A stretch of 64,000 nucleotides of DNA from Umbilicaria muhlenbergii (lineage: Eukaryota > Ascomycota > Lecanoromycetes > Umbilicariales > Umbilicariaceae): assembly GCA_000611775.1 (NCBI GenBank), contig KK106983.1, positions 3,623,072-3,687,071 of the forward strand, given 5' to 3'. Numbering within the stretch: the first letter of the stretch is position 1; every line of letters begins with the position of its first letter. A program made the translations under genes and the position numbers. The notes beneath the pieces were generated by a model. It ran no database searches and was not told where the DNA came from. It worked only from the letters and a program-made list of their open reading frames with translations. Of the stretch, positions 21,073 to 34,090 are shown piece by piece.

Positions 21073-22227
21073 GATGGCGACGCCGTGACTGACGAGGAAT
21101 ACAGATTCAGGACATGAAGACGAGTATGATATGAGACGAAGATCTACAACACTAAGGTGTTGGGGTATCAGGAGAGTATGAAGATGAGGTTGAGATTAGG
21201 AAAGCATAAAGATGTGCTTGAGGTGAGAAGAGTCTCCGTCATCACTCGCATACCCGCGTTGGTTCACTATTCACCGCAAGGACAATGCGTGTCAGCATCT
21301 TATGGGCCCGTTCTGTGCAGCTCAGTGAGGCGTTTCAATTGTGGACCATGGATGGAGAATGGAGAAGGCTGATGTCAACACAATCCTAGATAAATCAGTA
21401 TCATTTCTGCTCAGTTTAGGATTTGTTCAAGGGATCAGCGGTCGTCAGAAAGATCTCTTTCGTAACACTCATCCCTGTTAAAAAAGAGGGAAGTTAACAT
21501 CAGCGGGCGCGGAAGGGCCCCAAAAAGCCTTGGGATCTTGAAATGAGGGCTGTATCTTTGAGTCGGATGTAGGATAGCGTGCCAGGGGAGCTCCTGGGCC
21601 GAGCGTTTGCGGGGAAGAGTGGAGACGAGAACTAAAGTGAACGTTTTTGGACAGGCATGACTTGGACGAGGGTTTCTTGGGATGCATATAGACACCTAGA
21701 TTCAGAAAAATGGTTGTAACTCGTTCGAAGTCCGAAGCAGCGAGGAAGATCGGAGACTGATGAGCATGGAAGTACATCAAGGACGGAGAGGTAGAATGAA
21801 GTCACCCGTATCTCTAGCGTCAACTCACGAATCTCTTCATTGCTACATTCAGGACCCACGCCTCCACGGCAAGCCGATGTCAGAGGCGCTGCTTCTGGTG
21901 GACTTCTGTGCTGGCGGCAATGACCATAGTGGTTTGTCGAGTCCCGTCTTCCTGGCTGACATGACCTCCAAATAGTCCCATGGACAGCTCATGCGGGGGC
22001 TGGAATACTGTGCTATGTGAAGCAGATGCGAAGCAAGGTTGAGCGAATGAAATGGCGCTATGGCTGTGGAGGCTGAGATCCTTTAATAGGGCTGAGTAGG
22101 CGAGCCATGCTTGGCTCTTAAGTCTAACTACTTTGTTGTCGATCTAAATTCTCCGGCTGTTCAAACATCCTAGAGCTTAGTTCCTTCCACAGCATCGAGA
22201 ACATCCTCTCCCTTTCCATATCACACA
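21073..22227. other. Divergent intergenic region, RAX1-like / MRPL40
   Basis: An 1155-bp gap between outward-facing start codons. No gene is supported. The MRPL40 side ends in a TC-rich leader (about 22180-22227). Confidence 0.45.
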
Positions 22228-23361
22228 ATGCAGAAAGTCCTGCGCCGCACCGCCTTTGCGAAAAGGCAAGCCGAGCGCAGGGCCGCTAATCGCGCCGGCG
22301 CAGACAACACTGAACGACGCAGACTTCGCCTAAGTAATGATGGTATAACCGCCAGGACTATTAGAGAAGATATCGACGCTGAAAGGCTCGCTCGGAGAGA
22401 AGACTGGATACTGGGACCAATGGCACCCAGAAGGGATGTAGGGGAACACAAAGATCTTTATGGGACGGTTAGTACAAGGAGATTACAAGGGGCGGATGTG
22501 GACAAGGAGAAGAGAAAGGATTGGTTTTTGGAGGTCAAGGATAGGGTTGTCGTTGTAGCGGAGGGTCATCGCGACAGGGGAAAGATTGGGGAGGTTAGGG
22601 AGATCAGGGAGGAGGCTCAAGAAGCAGTCGTCACCGGGCTGAACAAAGTTGGTGCCCCATCTGACCCCGTTTTTGCCCTTGTGGGGGGCCAACTCTACTC
22701 TGAAGGAACCGAGAGACTTATCATTTCTCTGGTTGAATAGGTTGACGTTAAGATTCCGGAATATATGCTGATGACGGAAACGGACAAACGCCCCATTCGT
22801 ACTATGGAAGCGCCCATACCCCTCTCAGCTCTCCGACTTGTCCACCCACTACCACACCCGGAGACCGGTGAACTCCGCGACGTCGTTATAAAAGAGCTCA
22901 AGCGCGCCAGAACCCGGAAGAACGAGATTGTACGTTGCATAGCCGGCGTCAAACCTCGTATAGTTATTCCCTTTCCAGAGAAAGTGCCAGAAGAGCACGA
23001 AGACCACGACATCGACACTCTTCGCATTGAAGTAGAAGAGAAGACTTTCGTGCCATCGTTACTGAGACCACCGATGCCGGAGACGGTCATCGACGAGTTG
23101 CGGAACAAGTACAGCAAGTTTAGAGATCGGCACGATGAGGACTTTATAGCGCGGAAGATGAAGGAAGATGAAGAAGCAGCAGCGAAGAAACGGACCATTG
23201 AACTCATGAGGACGCCTTTGAAAGAGACACTGAGGAGGGAAAGGATGGCGAAGAAGGCGCTTGGAAGGCCGAAGTTGAGTGAGGAGATGCTGGCCAGGAT
23301 TGGGGAGGTGATGGCTGCCAGGAGAGCGCCTGGAACGATCGAAGAGGCTGTACCAATATGA
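22228..23361 (+). CDS. MRPL40: Mitochondrial large-subunit ribosomal protein uL24m
   Basis: A component of the mitochondrial 54S ribosomal subunit. Exons 22228-22647 and 22741-23361 give 346 residues. The basic N-terminus (MQKVLRRTAFAKRQAERRAANRAG) fits a mitochondrial targeting sequence. A KOW motif sits at about residues 105-125 (VKDRVVVVAEGHRDRGKIGEV), the hallmark of the L24/L26 family, followed by IREEAQEAVVTGLNKVDVKIPEYM across the splice junction. The long, charged C-terminal extension (HDEDFIARKMKEDEEAAAKK) is typical of fungal uL24m compared with the bacterial protein. Intron 22648-22740 is 93 nt. Its 3' end lies 148 bp from the 3' end of ALG14, which runs the other way. Confidence 0.88.
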
Positions 23362-23509
23362 GCGCTAGGAATGGTGGGAATGTACAAATAGGTCCTGCAT
23401 AGCGAGGACAATTCCTCGGCGTTTGGATGGCATGAGATTTGTAGATACTGCTGCAATCCTGTTCACACAGCTTCTGATAATGATTGATTATCAACATGAT
23501 GTGGTTCCC

Positions 23510-24338
23510 TTAATGCACCAGTACCCCCCGAAATTCTCCCCTACCGCTCACTCCATTCAGCCCGGCCCACTGCACCAGGAATCGATCCACCATCCTCACA
23601 AGGATCTTCCCACTCAGACTTAATCCCTTCACTCTAGCCCAACTCTCCACATAGATCGTTCGCATCTGGCCTTGCCGTATGCCAGGAAAACCTATAAAGC
23701 GCAAGAGCAGAGCGGCGAGGATGACCATTACAGCCGTTCCAGGGCCATTAGAGAGGATGAGATCTGGGTACTGAGGTGGACAGCGAAGCGCGAGGGCCGA
23801 AGACGGCAAAGAGGCAAGGTTGGGTGAGCGCAGGATGGAGAAACAAGCGAGGAGGCACCGGAGCGCGGAAAAAGGGGTCGTGAGTAACGACTGATGGATC
23901 TTCCGTGCGCGGGGCACGATCGCTATGTCGTAGTTGTCCCATCTCTCTTGGATATTTTCACCGTCAGCAGCCAGCACAGCTCTCTGCCTCACCCTCTCCT
24001 GAAGCCTTTCTTCAAACTCAGCGGCTTTTCGGGCACTGAAATCGTCCCCAGCGCTGATGACATAGCTGCGGTGCGTGTAGGACGCGGGATCCAGGTCGCG
24101 CAGGAGAGATAGCATTTCGGCGGTGTGACCTCCGCTGCCGAGGATGATTAAGAGGCGTGTGGGTGTACCCCGTTTGCGGGGAAGAGGGGCGGTGGGGTTG
24201 GTACTGGGGAGGATGTAGAGGAGGCGGAGCTGGGGAGGGGAGTTAGTTGGAGTCCATGGGCGGAGAGGAAAGTGGGCTTACGAAGAGGACGTTAATGATG
24301 ATGAATGAAAATGCGAGGAGAAGGCCTGAGTGCAGCAT
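23510..24338 (-). CDS. ALG14: UDP-GlcNAc transferase membrane subunit Alg14
   Basis: The membrane anchor of the Alg13-Alg14 enzyme that adds the second N-acetylglucosamine to dolichol-PP-GlcNAc on the cytosolic face of the ER. Exons 24338-24282 and 24229-23510 give 258 residues. Exon 1 encodes only the N-terminal membrane anchor (MLHSGLLLAFSFIIINVLF). Exon 2 begins with the donor-binding-half signature LLIILGSGGHTAEMLSLL, then YVISAGDDFSARKA, IVPRARKIHQSLLTTP, LILSNGPGTAVMVILAALLL and the C-terminal IYVESWARVKGLSLSGKIL...FLVQWAGL. These are the standard Alg14 landmarks. It is divergently paired with IMA1 across 424 bp. The assignment is firm. Confidence 0.93.
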
Positions 24339-24762
24339 TTTGGTGGTGGTAGGCTTGCTAGGAAGTGGGATGTTGGGACGACTCGGGGTGGATCGGGGAG
24401 ACTTTCATCCTGAAGACTCTGACAGAATTGCGAAGGCTTCCAGAACCACTGTATTTGGACGATTCAAATTAGCTTTACTGAGTGAATGAACAATAGATTA
24501 TAGTCGAGATGGGTAGAACGATTCAACTCTGATACAAGGTATATCGACAATAGAATCAACAATAGGGATCTGACAATAATATCGAATTGACCAGCCACCC
24601 AGTAACAGATATATAACAGATGAACGAGAATGGCCGAACAAGCTATATAAAGTCCATTACATACAACGAGAGAACTTTCAAATCCAATCCTCACCTTTCT
24701 ACAGAAGATACATACTCGTACTCGAGGCTCGCAGGACGACCTAGACGATTCGAAGCGCAACG
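24339..24762. promoter_or_regulatory. Shared divergent promoter, ALG14 / IMA1
   Basis: A 424-bp gap between outward start codons, AT-rich in the middle (ATATAACAG, TATATAAAG near 24608-24650). No specific site is assigned. Confidence 0.5.
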
Positions 24763-27370
24763 ATGGCTAACCGAAATTTAAATCCGGAGGTGCTCTTAAC
24801 ACCGATCCCAGCCTGCGCCCGTGCCAGTCACGCTGCGATTTGCAAAGATGCCATGGCTTACCTGCTCATGACCAATCTCGTCTGCTTTTACTGTGGCTGC
24901 CGGTCAGCTCAGAAGCAAGATGGACACGTTCGAAAGTGGCAGTGCGAGAAGTGCCAGGCTGTAAATCACCTCGACCAAGTATGTTTACTTCCTTGTCTTC
25001 GAAAAGATCACGTCTGGTAGCTAACCTGGCATCATGTAGAATGGCGAAATCACGGACCCTCCAGCTGTGGAGTCCTCATCGGACGTCCGATACGCCCAAA
25101 ACGTCCCTCGGTCGATTTCTCCAGAGCTCGAATACACGGACAACACAATCTTTTGTGCCACCTGCCTCAAAAACCAGCTTCTCCTTACCCAGAACTTGGC
25201 CGATTATCTCCCTGCACCCACTGACCCTCGATACTCCACATTCGAGGCATCCTACCCTACGTACCGAGAGTCTCTCGAACAACGGTATCCTCCAGTGTGC
25301 GAGGACTGCGAGCCGAGGGTTTTGGAGCGGTTACGGGTTGCAAATCATGCCGCGAGGGCGGACTTCATAGGGCGGGTAACGGAGAGGACACGGGCTGCAC
25401 CACCTAGAAGCAGTAGTGGCTCAGGCTGGAAAACGATGGCAATTCTCATTGGGGCTATTTGTTGGTGGGCAAGTTTGATTGGACAAGTTTTCTGGAACGT
25501 CGTGGGTGCTTTATCGAAGTCCCCAGATCTAGACGGACTACACGATACATATCCATCGACTTCCACTTCGACTTGTCTACGGCACATTTTGCAAGAGAGG
25601 CAGGTAGAGCAAGGGTGCACCGAGTGGGCAGGCCCATGTGGCAGCTTCGCCCTCATCCTTGCAGCATTATCCATCTGGTGGAACCCACTGCTGAAAGAGA
25701 AAGCCAAGAGGAGATATGGACGGATGATGGGTCTAAGTGAGTATTACAAGGTCCAGCTTCTTAGTCTCGTGGTCAAGTCTGCGGCATGGTATGGGCTGCG
25801 AGGCAATTCGGCCGCAAACATGACCCCCTCCGCTATCAAGGGTGCGCACGCTTTCGAGCTTGCTTTTACGACGCTCGTGAGTTGCCCCTTTCCTTTGTGA
25901 ACGGAGCAGGTCTGACTATCGCTACAGGCCGTCATCGCATCCTTTCGCGCCGTAAAAATGGACTATACTCCTCAAATTTCTTTCAAGGACACCAGTCCAA
26001 AGCGACTTGTCGCTCGAAAACCAGAATCAACGGCATCGGATTATGAGCAAGTATGCCTTAGCCCCAGTCCGCCACAGTCGGAAACCGGATCTGTCAGCAG
26101 CCAAACAACCTCATCATTTCCCGTCAACAATCTTGCTCCGAGCTCTCATCAATCGTATCGATCCCGTAACAACCCGCCAACACCTCCTCCAGATGGCAAC
26201 GACACCGACTCAATGGACTGGACACCGTCTCAGAGTTCTTTCCAGCCAGCTGCCTTTGCACGCGCACAAGGACGACCTCAAAACTCAGCTCCGCATTCCG
26301 TACCGAGCCCCTTCTATGGACGCCTACCGCCGGCCCCGATTAGTCAGGCGCATAGGCTGCGTAACCCCCCTAATAAACTCGCGTTTCATAGGACGCCCCC
26401 AAAGGAGCAACAAAACTTCTTCAATAACGTTACTGGCCGATCATCTACCCTGGCCGGTCAGGACAACCCTACCAAACCAGGCTCAGATTATCCCGAGATG
26501 GCCCCCCCGAAATTCTTCCCCAAGTCCGACTCCCTTTCCGATACTGGTCTCGAGTCTCTCTTTGCGGGCGTCTTCTCATTGGCTGATGAACCGCCTGAGG
26601 TCTGCGCTGCTCGGAAGGAGCAAGAGGCGAAGGATCCAGGCTATCATTTCCGGGAACCACCTCCAGAAGCAGCGATACGGCGCAAGGTGAGTATAACACT
26701 CTTATTTCTTGCGTCACTGGCCTGGACTTTCGTGGACACGTCCGTGAGCATAGCTGTCCCAACTCAAGTTATAGCACTGAGTATCGGTGCTATCGTAGCG
26801 TCAAAGAACCTCGTGGAGGCGATGAATATGAACAAGGCATATTGGATTGTCAGCGACATCCTGCTCTTCGGCTGCGAGATGGCCGCAGCGATCTCTCTGA
26901 TTAGTGCCGTCACTTCCCCCAATGGTGCACGACAAGAAGGTGTGCAGGTCGTGGGACCAGGCCTACTAGTCGTTTTGGGAATACAGGAGATATGGCTTCT
27001 GATCTCTACACCGAAGACTAGGAGCGTGTCGTCGGTCTGGGGAAGTGTGCCCCCAACACCTACACAACCATCGTCATCCCAGCTTGTAACCACAGACCCT
27101 CTACCGCCATTAATTCAACAAAATAACTACCAGCAACAATTTCCCTACACACCATCACTGCAGTCACAATCTCAAATCGAGCCGCGCAATACTCGCTCTA
27201 TGTCCAAAGCGACTGCGGCCGTCGAGTCTCCCTCAAGCGTTCTGTCAGGTCTATCGCTCGGTGGGACCAGCGGTTTCGAGTATGGATCTAATTATGGGGC
27301 GTGGAGTGGTGGAAGGAGAGGGTCTGTGCCGAGAAACACGCCAAGGGCCTGGGAGAGGGGAGCGCTGTGA
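24763..27370 (+). CDS. IMA1: Inner nuclear membrane protein Ima1 (Samp1/NET5 family)
   Basis: An integral inner-nuclear-membrane protein that in fission yeast links centromeric heterochromatin and LINC complexes to the envelope. Exons 24763-24978, 25040-25876 and 25928-27370 give 831 residues. The N-terminal zinc-finger-like domain reads CFYCGCRSAQ, then WQCEKCQAVN, and continues with IFCATCLKNQ and PPVCEDCEPRV, the CxxC pairs of the Ima1 N-terminal domain. Membrane segments follow (for example MAILIGAICWWASLIGQVFW), then a long Ser/Pro-rich loop at about residues 400-600. A C-terminal cluster of spans begins at RKVSITLLFLASLAWTFVD and includes VVGPGLLVVLGIQEIWLLI. Some orthologues start closer to the first CxxC, so an in-frame ATG at 24853 or 24868 is possible. 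Confidence 0.85.
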
Positions 27371-27772
27371 GTGGGATGGAGAATAAATATGCACGCTACG
27401 GAATTGGTTATCTGGGTCGAGGAGGAGTGAGCGGTATTTTTACACACCATCTAAGATCACATCGCAGTATTTATCCTTGCTATTCTATGGAGGTGTTCAA
27501 ACTGGACGAAGGGGGTGAGAGGGCGTTCTTCTTTTTGTTTAGTTTACATTACTAGCAAGCAGGTCCGCATTATCAATTCAAGGCTTGGGGTTTAACTGGA
27601 CGTTGTCCTGGTGTCCGTCTCCCAGCTTCAACGTTTCTTGTCCGACACACAAACCAGCGAGGTCAAGCCGGCACAGAATTGAAACGGCATCCTCATCCGC
27701 CCAAAGTAGTACTCATACAACAGCGCCGCCACGTCTCCTTAACCCCTATATACAATAGCCCAACCCCCCCCC
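27371..27772. other. Convergent intergenic region, IMA1 / AIM19
   Basis: About 400 bp between two 3' ends. It is pyrimidine-rich near the AIM19 end. No gene supported. Confidence 0.5.
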
Positions 27773-28265
27773 TCAAACACTCCCCCCGTCCCTCTCCCTC
27801 TCCTCCCTCCCCCTCCTCCCCACCGCATAAGCAAACCCGCTCCCCAACAAATTCGCCACACACATCCCCATCGTCGCCCCCCTCACCAACCCCCTCGTCC
27901 CCCACTTCCGCATCAGCGGCTGCTTCCTCCTCCGCGCCAGGATCAGATACAACGCCGACCACGCCGCATTGATGCCCGCGGCGTCGATCTTATAGTCGTA
28001 GATGTTTAGGTAGGTGCTGAAGAGGAGGACGGGCGGGAAGAGGAGCGGGATGAATTGCGGGGGGCGCGCGTGTTGGGCTGTTATTAGTGTGGCGAGGATG
28101 GTAGGGGGGAGGGGGGATTCTGTTGGGGAGGCCGGGGGGTTAGCGGAGGGGAAGTGATAGATCGGGGGGGGGGAGGGGGAGTAAAGTACCTCCCCAGGCT
28201 TTGGCGTAGGAGATGATGGATTTTTTGGCTTCTTGTTCTGCGGCTTGGATGTTTTTGTCGGCCAT
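27773..28265 (-). CDS. AIM19: Aim19-family mitochondrial membrane protein
   Basis: Exons 28265-28190 and 28119-27773 give 140 residues. Hydrophobic segments lie around residues 45-65 (FIPLLFPPVLLFSTYLNIYDY) and after GINAAWSALYLIL, followed by a basic patch (RRRKQPLMRKWGTRG) and a last span, ATMGMCVANLLGSGFAYAVG. The AGxxATWSALYLI core plus the size match yeast Aim19, whose loss alters mitochondrial inheritance; the molecular function is unknown. The family match is recognised from one core block, so I am moderately confident. It is divergent from the J-protein gene 436 bp away. The C-terminus is Arg/Glu-rich. Confidence 0.72.
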
Positions 28266-28701
28266 TGTTGCGGGGGGTTTGGATGGAGGAACTCAGTGAA
28301 GCATAGGTAGATTCCTGGGCCTAGTACCTGCACTGATCTAGAGTGGGGGTCGTCGAATGGGCCGCTTCCTGACACTGCGGCTCTTTCGATATAACAGGTT
28401 GCCCTCGTGCTTGACTCGATTTCGATGATCAGCGTCATGGCCTCGCCGCTCGTAAGGCTGAGGATTAGAGTGCCGAGAAGTAGTACCCTGGCGTGCCTGG
28501 TCGCCTTACCACGAGGGCCTCAGCCTATCGCGGGCAGAGACCACGACTCCAGAACTTTAGAAACCCATACCAACCCGTTACCTAAATCCACACCTCATCT
28601 ACAGTCGCCCAAACCAAACCTAGCCTTCGCCACTCTCACCTTCACCGACCACTTGTTACTTCATATAACGTTTTGACGGTTGGGTAACCTACCGCCTCGC
28701 C
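28266..28701. promoter_or_regulatory. Shared divergent promoter, AIM19 / J-protein
   Basis: A 436-bp gap between outward start codons. No specific site recognised; the J-protein side carries a pyrimidine-rich leader ending ACCGCCTCGCC before the ATG. Confidence 0.5.
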
Positions 28702-29910
28702 ATGCCCGCCGCGACAGCGTCCGGCGCAGATGCAACACCAAATGGCGCACCCAAATCAAGAGACCACAATCAGGGCAATCAGGACCGGAAGTATACTGTT
28801 GAGCAGAAGACTGCGGTGATACGAGTACGGAAATGTGCGCCTACAGCCTTCTATGAGATCCTGGGGGTCGAGAAGACAGTGTCCGATTCGGAGATAAAGA
28901 AGGCGTACAGAAAACTGAGTCTGCTGACGCATCCTGATAAGAATGGCTATGAGGGCGCGGACGAGGCTTTCAAGAGTGAGTTGCAATGGGGTTGGGTTTC
29001 AGGACATGTTGGACAGACAGTAGGCTAATTATATTGTTTTGGCTGCAGTGGTATCGAGAGCCTTCCAAATTCTATCAGACACAGATAAAAAAGCAAAATA
29101 CGACAAGTTCGGTGGAGATCCTGACAACAGGTTTGGACCAGGCGCGGCATCAGCTTCATCACCTTTCAGTGGCTTCGCTCGATCACCGGGTGGCGGAAGG
29201 GGACCCATGTTCGAGGACGAGATATCACCCGAAGAACTATTTAACCGGTTCTTTGGCGGTGGAGGTGGTTTTACGCCATTCGGTAGGCTTTCACCCTCAA
29301 ATGCTTGTCTTTTGTGGTCTTCTTGACTTATGACCAAACAGGGGGCGGCATGTTCAACACGGGTCCTCAGTTCGTCTTCAACCTCGGTGGCGGCCCAGGG
29401 TTTCGCGTACATCAATTTGAGGGTGGTCGACCACGTCGGAGACCACGGGAGGCTGATGGAACTCCCGAAGAATCACAGCCCTCTGGTCTCTCTGCTCTGT
29501 CAAACTTGTTGCCGCTCCTGATTCTCTTCATACTCCCGCTGCTCTCGTCGCTTTTCTCATCTGGCTCATCAATACCCGCCGGCCCCGCATTTCGTTTCAA
29601 CTCCCCTGACCCACCATATACACTACACAGGACGACCTCGAAGCTGAAAGTCGATTACTTTGTCAACCCCAAGGATGTGGTTGATTACACCGCTCGCAAG
29701 ATGAATGACTTGGACAACAGGGCAGAAACGAGTTATGTCCAAAAGTTACGGTATGAGTGCGAGCTTGAGACGCAAGGGCGGGACCGCATGATGCAGGAGG
29801 CTCAAGGCTGGTTCTTTCAGGACGTGGATAGGATGCGGGAAGCGAGGAACCTCGACTTGAGGAGTTGCAGGAGGCTGAGTGAGTTGGGTCAACATAGGCA
29901 CGGGTACTGA
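28702..29910 (+). CDS. ER-membrane Hsp40 (J domain plus DUF1977)
   Basis: A co-chaperone that recruits Hsp70 to the cytosolic face of the ER; the DNAJB12/DNAJB14/Hlj1 group acts in ER-associated degradation. Exons 28702-28975, 29049-29282 and 29342-29910 give 358 residues. The J domain runs about residues 48-115 with the invariant HPD ([18 protein letters not shown]) and [18 protein letters not shown] Gly/Phe-rich linker ([29 protein letters not shown]) follows. One transmembrane span is at about residues 218-240 ([20 protein letters not shown]), then the C-terminal DUF1977 region ([16 protein letters not shown]...[12 protein letters not shown]). J domain, G/F linker, TM and DUF1977 in this order define the family. 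The yeast equivalent is probably HLJ1. Confidence 0.92.
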
Positions 29911-30485
29911 GCGTTGGGAATTCTCGCATTGAATGACGTTTGGTATGGCGTTCAGGGGGCAGGCGGCTGCATTGTAGGCCTGTGTTTATCAAAGGCATCG
30001 GATCTAGGTCGCACTGTGGAGACATTTGTAGTTATTGACGTCTAAGTGGTGTGGCGGTCCGCGAAGCGATAGACTACAAGTAGATACCTTAACTCCTTGT
30101 TCTAAAATCGATACACCGAGTGAATCGTAGGGTCGACTTCAAGGCGAGCATCAGAATCACATCACCTCTGTGAAGCGTTCCCCTTGCTGTTGGTGACGGG
30201 TTTCTCAGTCCAATACTCAACTCCCTCGCACCTAACTCCCAGGTGTGCCAGGGTACTTGTGCTCCCAAATTCATTTTCTGCAGCTTAAAGTGAAGCCTAG
30301 AGTAGCCCCTACAGCGATCGAACCGTCTAGTTAAAGCTCGGCCCGGGGGCCTGACTAGCGATATGTAAATTAGTAAAGTAGCTGCATCCTCCGCCAAGTG
30401 ATATTCCACAACACGCCGCCTTCTCCTTCCCTCCAACGTCGCCACCCTGGACTGTGTTGCGATTTGGGCTTGAAGGCTTTTTACT
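29911..30485. other. Intergenic, J-protein 3' end to UFD2 promoter
   Basis: 575 bp. No gene is supported; the open frame on the minus strand at 30089-30502 shows no recognisable protein and lies over the UFD2 promoter. Confidence 0.45.
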
Positions 30486-33400
30486 ATGGCTGATTCAGTC
30501 ACTGATGCTGTATGCGACGCGGATAAGGTATGTATTTGGAGAGCTCGGTAGCGTTAGGAACGACTGACCACCATTAGATTCGCAACAAACGGCTTGCAAA
30601 GCTTGGGGTGCAACCTTCCCCCGTGTCGAATAGCAACGCAGGAGGAAGTGGTAGCAGTGTTGGAGCTCCACCAACGACTACATCACCTTCCGCGGACAGC
30701 GCAAAAGGCTCCGAGAAGCAAGAGGAACAAAATGCAAAGGTACAACTGTCGAACACATCCAGCCCGCAGGAGACCCCCAGTCCGTCTCCCAACCCGTTCT
30801 CACAGCTTGGAATGAGACCATCAAATGGTGCTGCACCACGGATCAACATTTCGCCCGCAGGAGGAGGCATGGTAACACCACAAAAGCGTGAGCGAGGGGA
30901 GTCGGAGCCCGGCAGGCCAAGTTCACTAGATGGAGAAACCCTACTGGAATGGGAGGATAGGGCATTGAGTGGCATTTTCAGGCTAACACTGGACCCAAAC
31001 GTCCGGACGGATATTCATGGACACCCTTTGCATTATGTGGCAAGCGTTCGAGAAGATATGGACTATGAGGGGTATCCTGTTAGGTTCGGTACCGCTATGT
31101 TGGACCAGGCCATACTAGAAGCAGCATCGAATCTTGGGAAAACGACGCCACTGGATTATCTGCTTGGATGCTGGAAGCGCGTCACGAGGCTGTCCAAGAC
31201 CTCCAAGACAAGGAACGAAGATGACCCAAATACAAAATATTCCATTGTCCAAGAGGCTAAGAGAATGTGTATGAGTTATATCATCTTCGCTGTCACCATG
31301 CCTGACATGTTTGGGTAAGTTGATAGAGTGCAAAAAGTTTGGGATCCCGATGGCTAAGTAGAGGTGCAGTCGAGAGCCTTCCGCCATAAACCCACTCACA
31401 CCGCACTTACTAGTCGACCAAGAAGATGACCGAGGTCTCTGCCATGATTTCCTCACCGAAGCAATATCTCGATTCCCAGATGATGAGTCTGTGAAGGAAG
31501 CTCTGGTGGGGGCTATCGAAGATCTCAGCCGCCAGTTGGCGAAGATGAGCATGAATGATAATTACAAGCCCTACATCCATGTAAGGATATTCTTATCTGT
31601 TGTAGCGCTTTTGCCAATACTGATCTGCACCCAGGCTTTGCGTACTATTGTCCGATACCCTGCACTTGTCAACGCACTAGTTCAGTCCCCTTTCTTTCTT
31701 CCACCAAACGTCCCGCCTGGGACAATCGAAGTCGCAACGTTACTTGGCCCCTTCTTCCAAATATCACCTTTGCAAGGTGAAGTTACCACCCAATACTTCT
31801 CTAGCCCGAAAACCCGGGACAAGAGCTACATCCTCAATTCTCAGAGAGCACTTCGCATGACTTTACAGACTCACCAAACAGATTTGCTTGATATAGTCAA
31901 CCACATCGTAAAGACTGGGAAAGAAGCACGAGATAGGATGTTAGACTGGTTTGCATTATGCGTCAACTCGAACCACAAGCGACGGGCAATGCAAGTGGAT
32001 CAAAAGTTGGTGTCTTCAGACGGGTTCATGATCAATGTCACCGTATGTTTGGATCAATTATGCGAGCCTTTCATGGATGCAACCTTCTCGAAGATCGACC
32101 GCATAGATGTCGATTACTTACGGCGTAAACCTAGGGTCGATATTAGGGAAGAAACGAAGCTTAATGCAGACCAAAACGCCTCAGATCACTTCTACAACGA
32201 AACAACTGAAGGAACTTCCAACTTTATCTCGGAAGTTTTCTTTCTCACTCTGGCTGCACACCACTATGGCAGCGAGGCGGCGAGCTCGAAATTGGACCAG
32301 CTGGAGAAAGATCTGAAACGGATGGAGAAATCGGTTGAAGATATTGAGCTGGAACGGCATAAATTTCTGAGCAACCCTCGCCAGCTGAGAATGTTTGAAG
32401 AAGCTGTCAAAAAGTACAAGGACCAAATCGACAAAGGGCTCTCCTACAAGTATGCGGTGCAAGGAGTGCTGCTCGACGACTTGACTCAAACTCGATCGAT
32501 GCAATTCTTGCGGTACGTCATTGTGTGGCTACTGAGACTTGTAGCTCCCAGTCATGATTTCCCCAAACAACAGCTCCATCTACCACTGCCGGATCAGCAG
32601 CCAGAGGTCTTCAAGTGTTTACCTGAATACTTCTTGGAGGACGTGGTGGGCAACTTCAAGTTCATCATGCGAAACATGCCACACATTATCACATCCACGC
32701 AAAGTGATGAGCTTGTCATGCTTTGCATTACATTCTTGCGAAGTTCCGAGTACATCAAAAATCCATATCTCAAATCCGGTCTGGTCACCATCCTCTTCCA
32801 CGGCATCTGGCCTAACCCTCACCGAGCAAAAGGCGTGCTAGGAGATCTCCTGAACTCGCTACCGTTCGCCACCGACCACCTTCTTCACGCGCTCATGAAA
32901 TTCTACATCGAAGTCGAGAACACCGGGGCTCATACCCAGTTCTATGACAAGTTCACCATCCGCTACGAGATTTTCCAAGTCATCAAGTGCATCTGGTCAA
33001 ATCCCATCTACCGGGAGCATCTTTCGCAAGAGGCCAAAGTAAACCTGGACTTTTTCGTGCGTTTTGTCAATCTCCTACTCAACGATGTCACTTTCGTGCT
33101 GGACGAGTCTCTTTCTGCATTCGTCGAAATCCACAATCTCCAGCAAGAACTTACGGCCGCATCTTCGACCATGGAAGCAACGGTCCGGACCGACAAGGAA
33201 GAAGCCCTCGCCGCTGCCAAGGGCAAAGCCAAATCCTATATGCAGCTTACGAACGAGACAGTGGATATGTTGAAGCTGTTCACCGAGGCGCTTGCGGATT
33301 CTTTCACCATGCCTGAGATCGTGCAGCGGTTGGCCGATATGTTGGATTATAATCTAGACGTCATGGTTGGACCGAAGAACACCAACCTCAATGTTGACAA

Positions 33401-34090
33401 TCGGGAAGAATACGGCTTCAACCCCAGAGCGTTACTTGCGGAGATTGTGGACGTCTATCTAAATCTCAAAGACAAGGAGAACTTCGTCTTTGCCGTCGCC
33501 AGAGATGGGCGGAGCTACAAACCGGGGAACTTCGAGAAAGCGACTACGCTCATGAAGAAGCACACGTTGAAGTCGCCGCAGGATATTGCGGCGTGGACGG
33601 CGCTGGGGGAGAAGTTCAAGAGGGCGAAGGAGGTCGATGATCAGGCGGAGGAGGATCTGGGAGAGGTGCCGGATGAGTTCTTAGGTACGTCAATATTTCC
33701 ACTGCCGCTTTTTTCTTTTTCCGACAATGCGGAGACTAACACGACTGCAACAGATCCTCTCATGTTCACCCTCATGGAAGATCCCGTCATCCTACCCACC
33801 TCTCGCACATCCGTCGATCGCTCAACCATCCGCTCCCACCTTCTCAGCGACCCTAACGACCCGTTCAACCGCGCGCCGTTGAAGATCGAAGACGTTGTTC
33901 CTGGTATGTCTCTTGTTGTTGTTCTTGCCTCTACTTTATCGCGTATTGTGGATGAGCTGGAGCTGACTTGATGTGCGCGGTAGACACCGCGCTTCGAGCC
34001 CGCATCCAAGCTTTCAAAGCCGAGAAGAAGGGGAAGAAAATCGCCGATATGGGCGTTGTGGAAGGGGTCATGGACACGACGGCGGGGTGA
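30486..34090 (+). CDS. UFD2: Ubiquitin conjugation factor E4 (Ufd2)
   Basis: A U-box ubiquitin ligase that extends ubiquitin chains on Cdc48-bound substrates in the ubiquitin-fusion-degradation and ERAD pathways. Exons 30486-30527, 30578-31314, 31370-31580, 31635-33684, 33754-33903 and 33984-34090 give 1098 residues. The Ser/Pro-rich N-terminus (about residues 25-110) is followed by the Ufd2 core: [90 protein letters not shown] and [19 protein letters not shown]. The C-terminal U-box starts [19 protein letters not shown], then [19 protein letters not shown] and [11 protein letters not shown]. The last two introns cut the U-box. The assignment is certain. Confidence 0.96.

Noticed and set aside
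30300-30360. tRNA-like box near GGTTCGATCGC (minus strand)
   Set aside because: The B-box match is imperfect and no cloverleaf with acceptor stem and A box could be drawn by eye.
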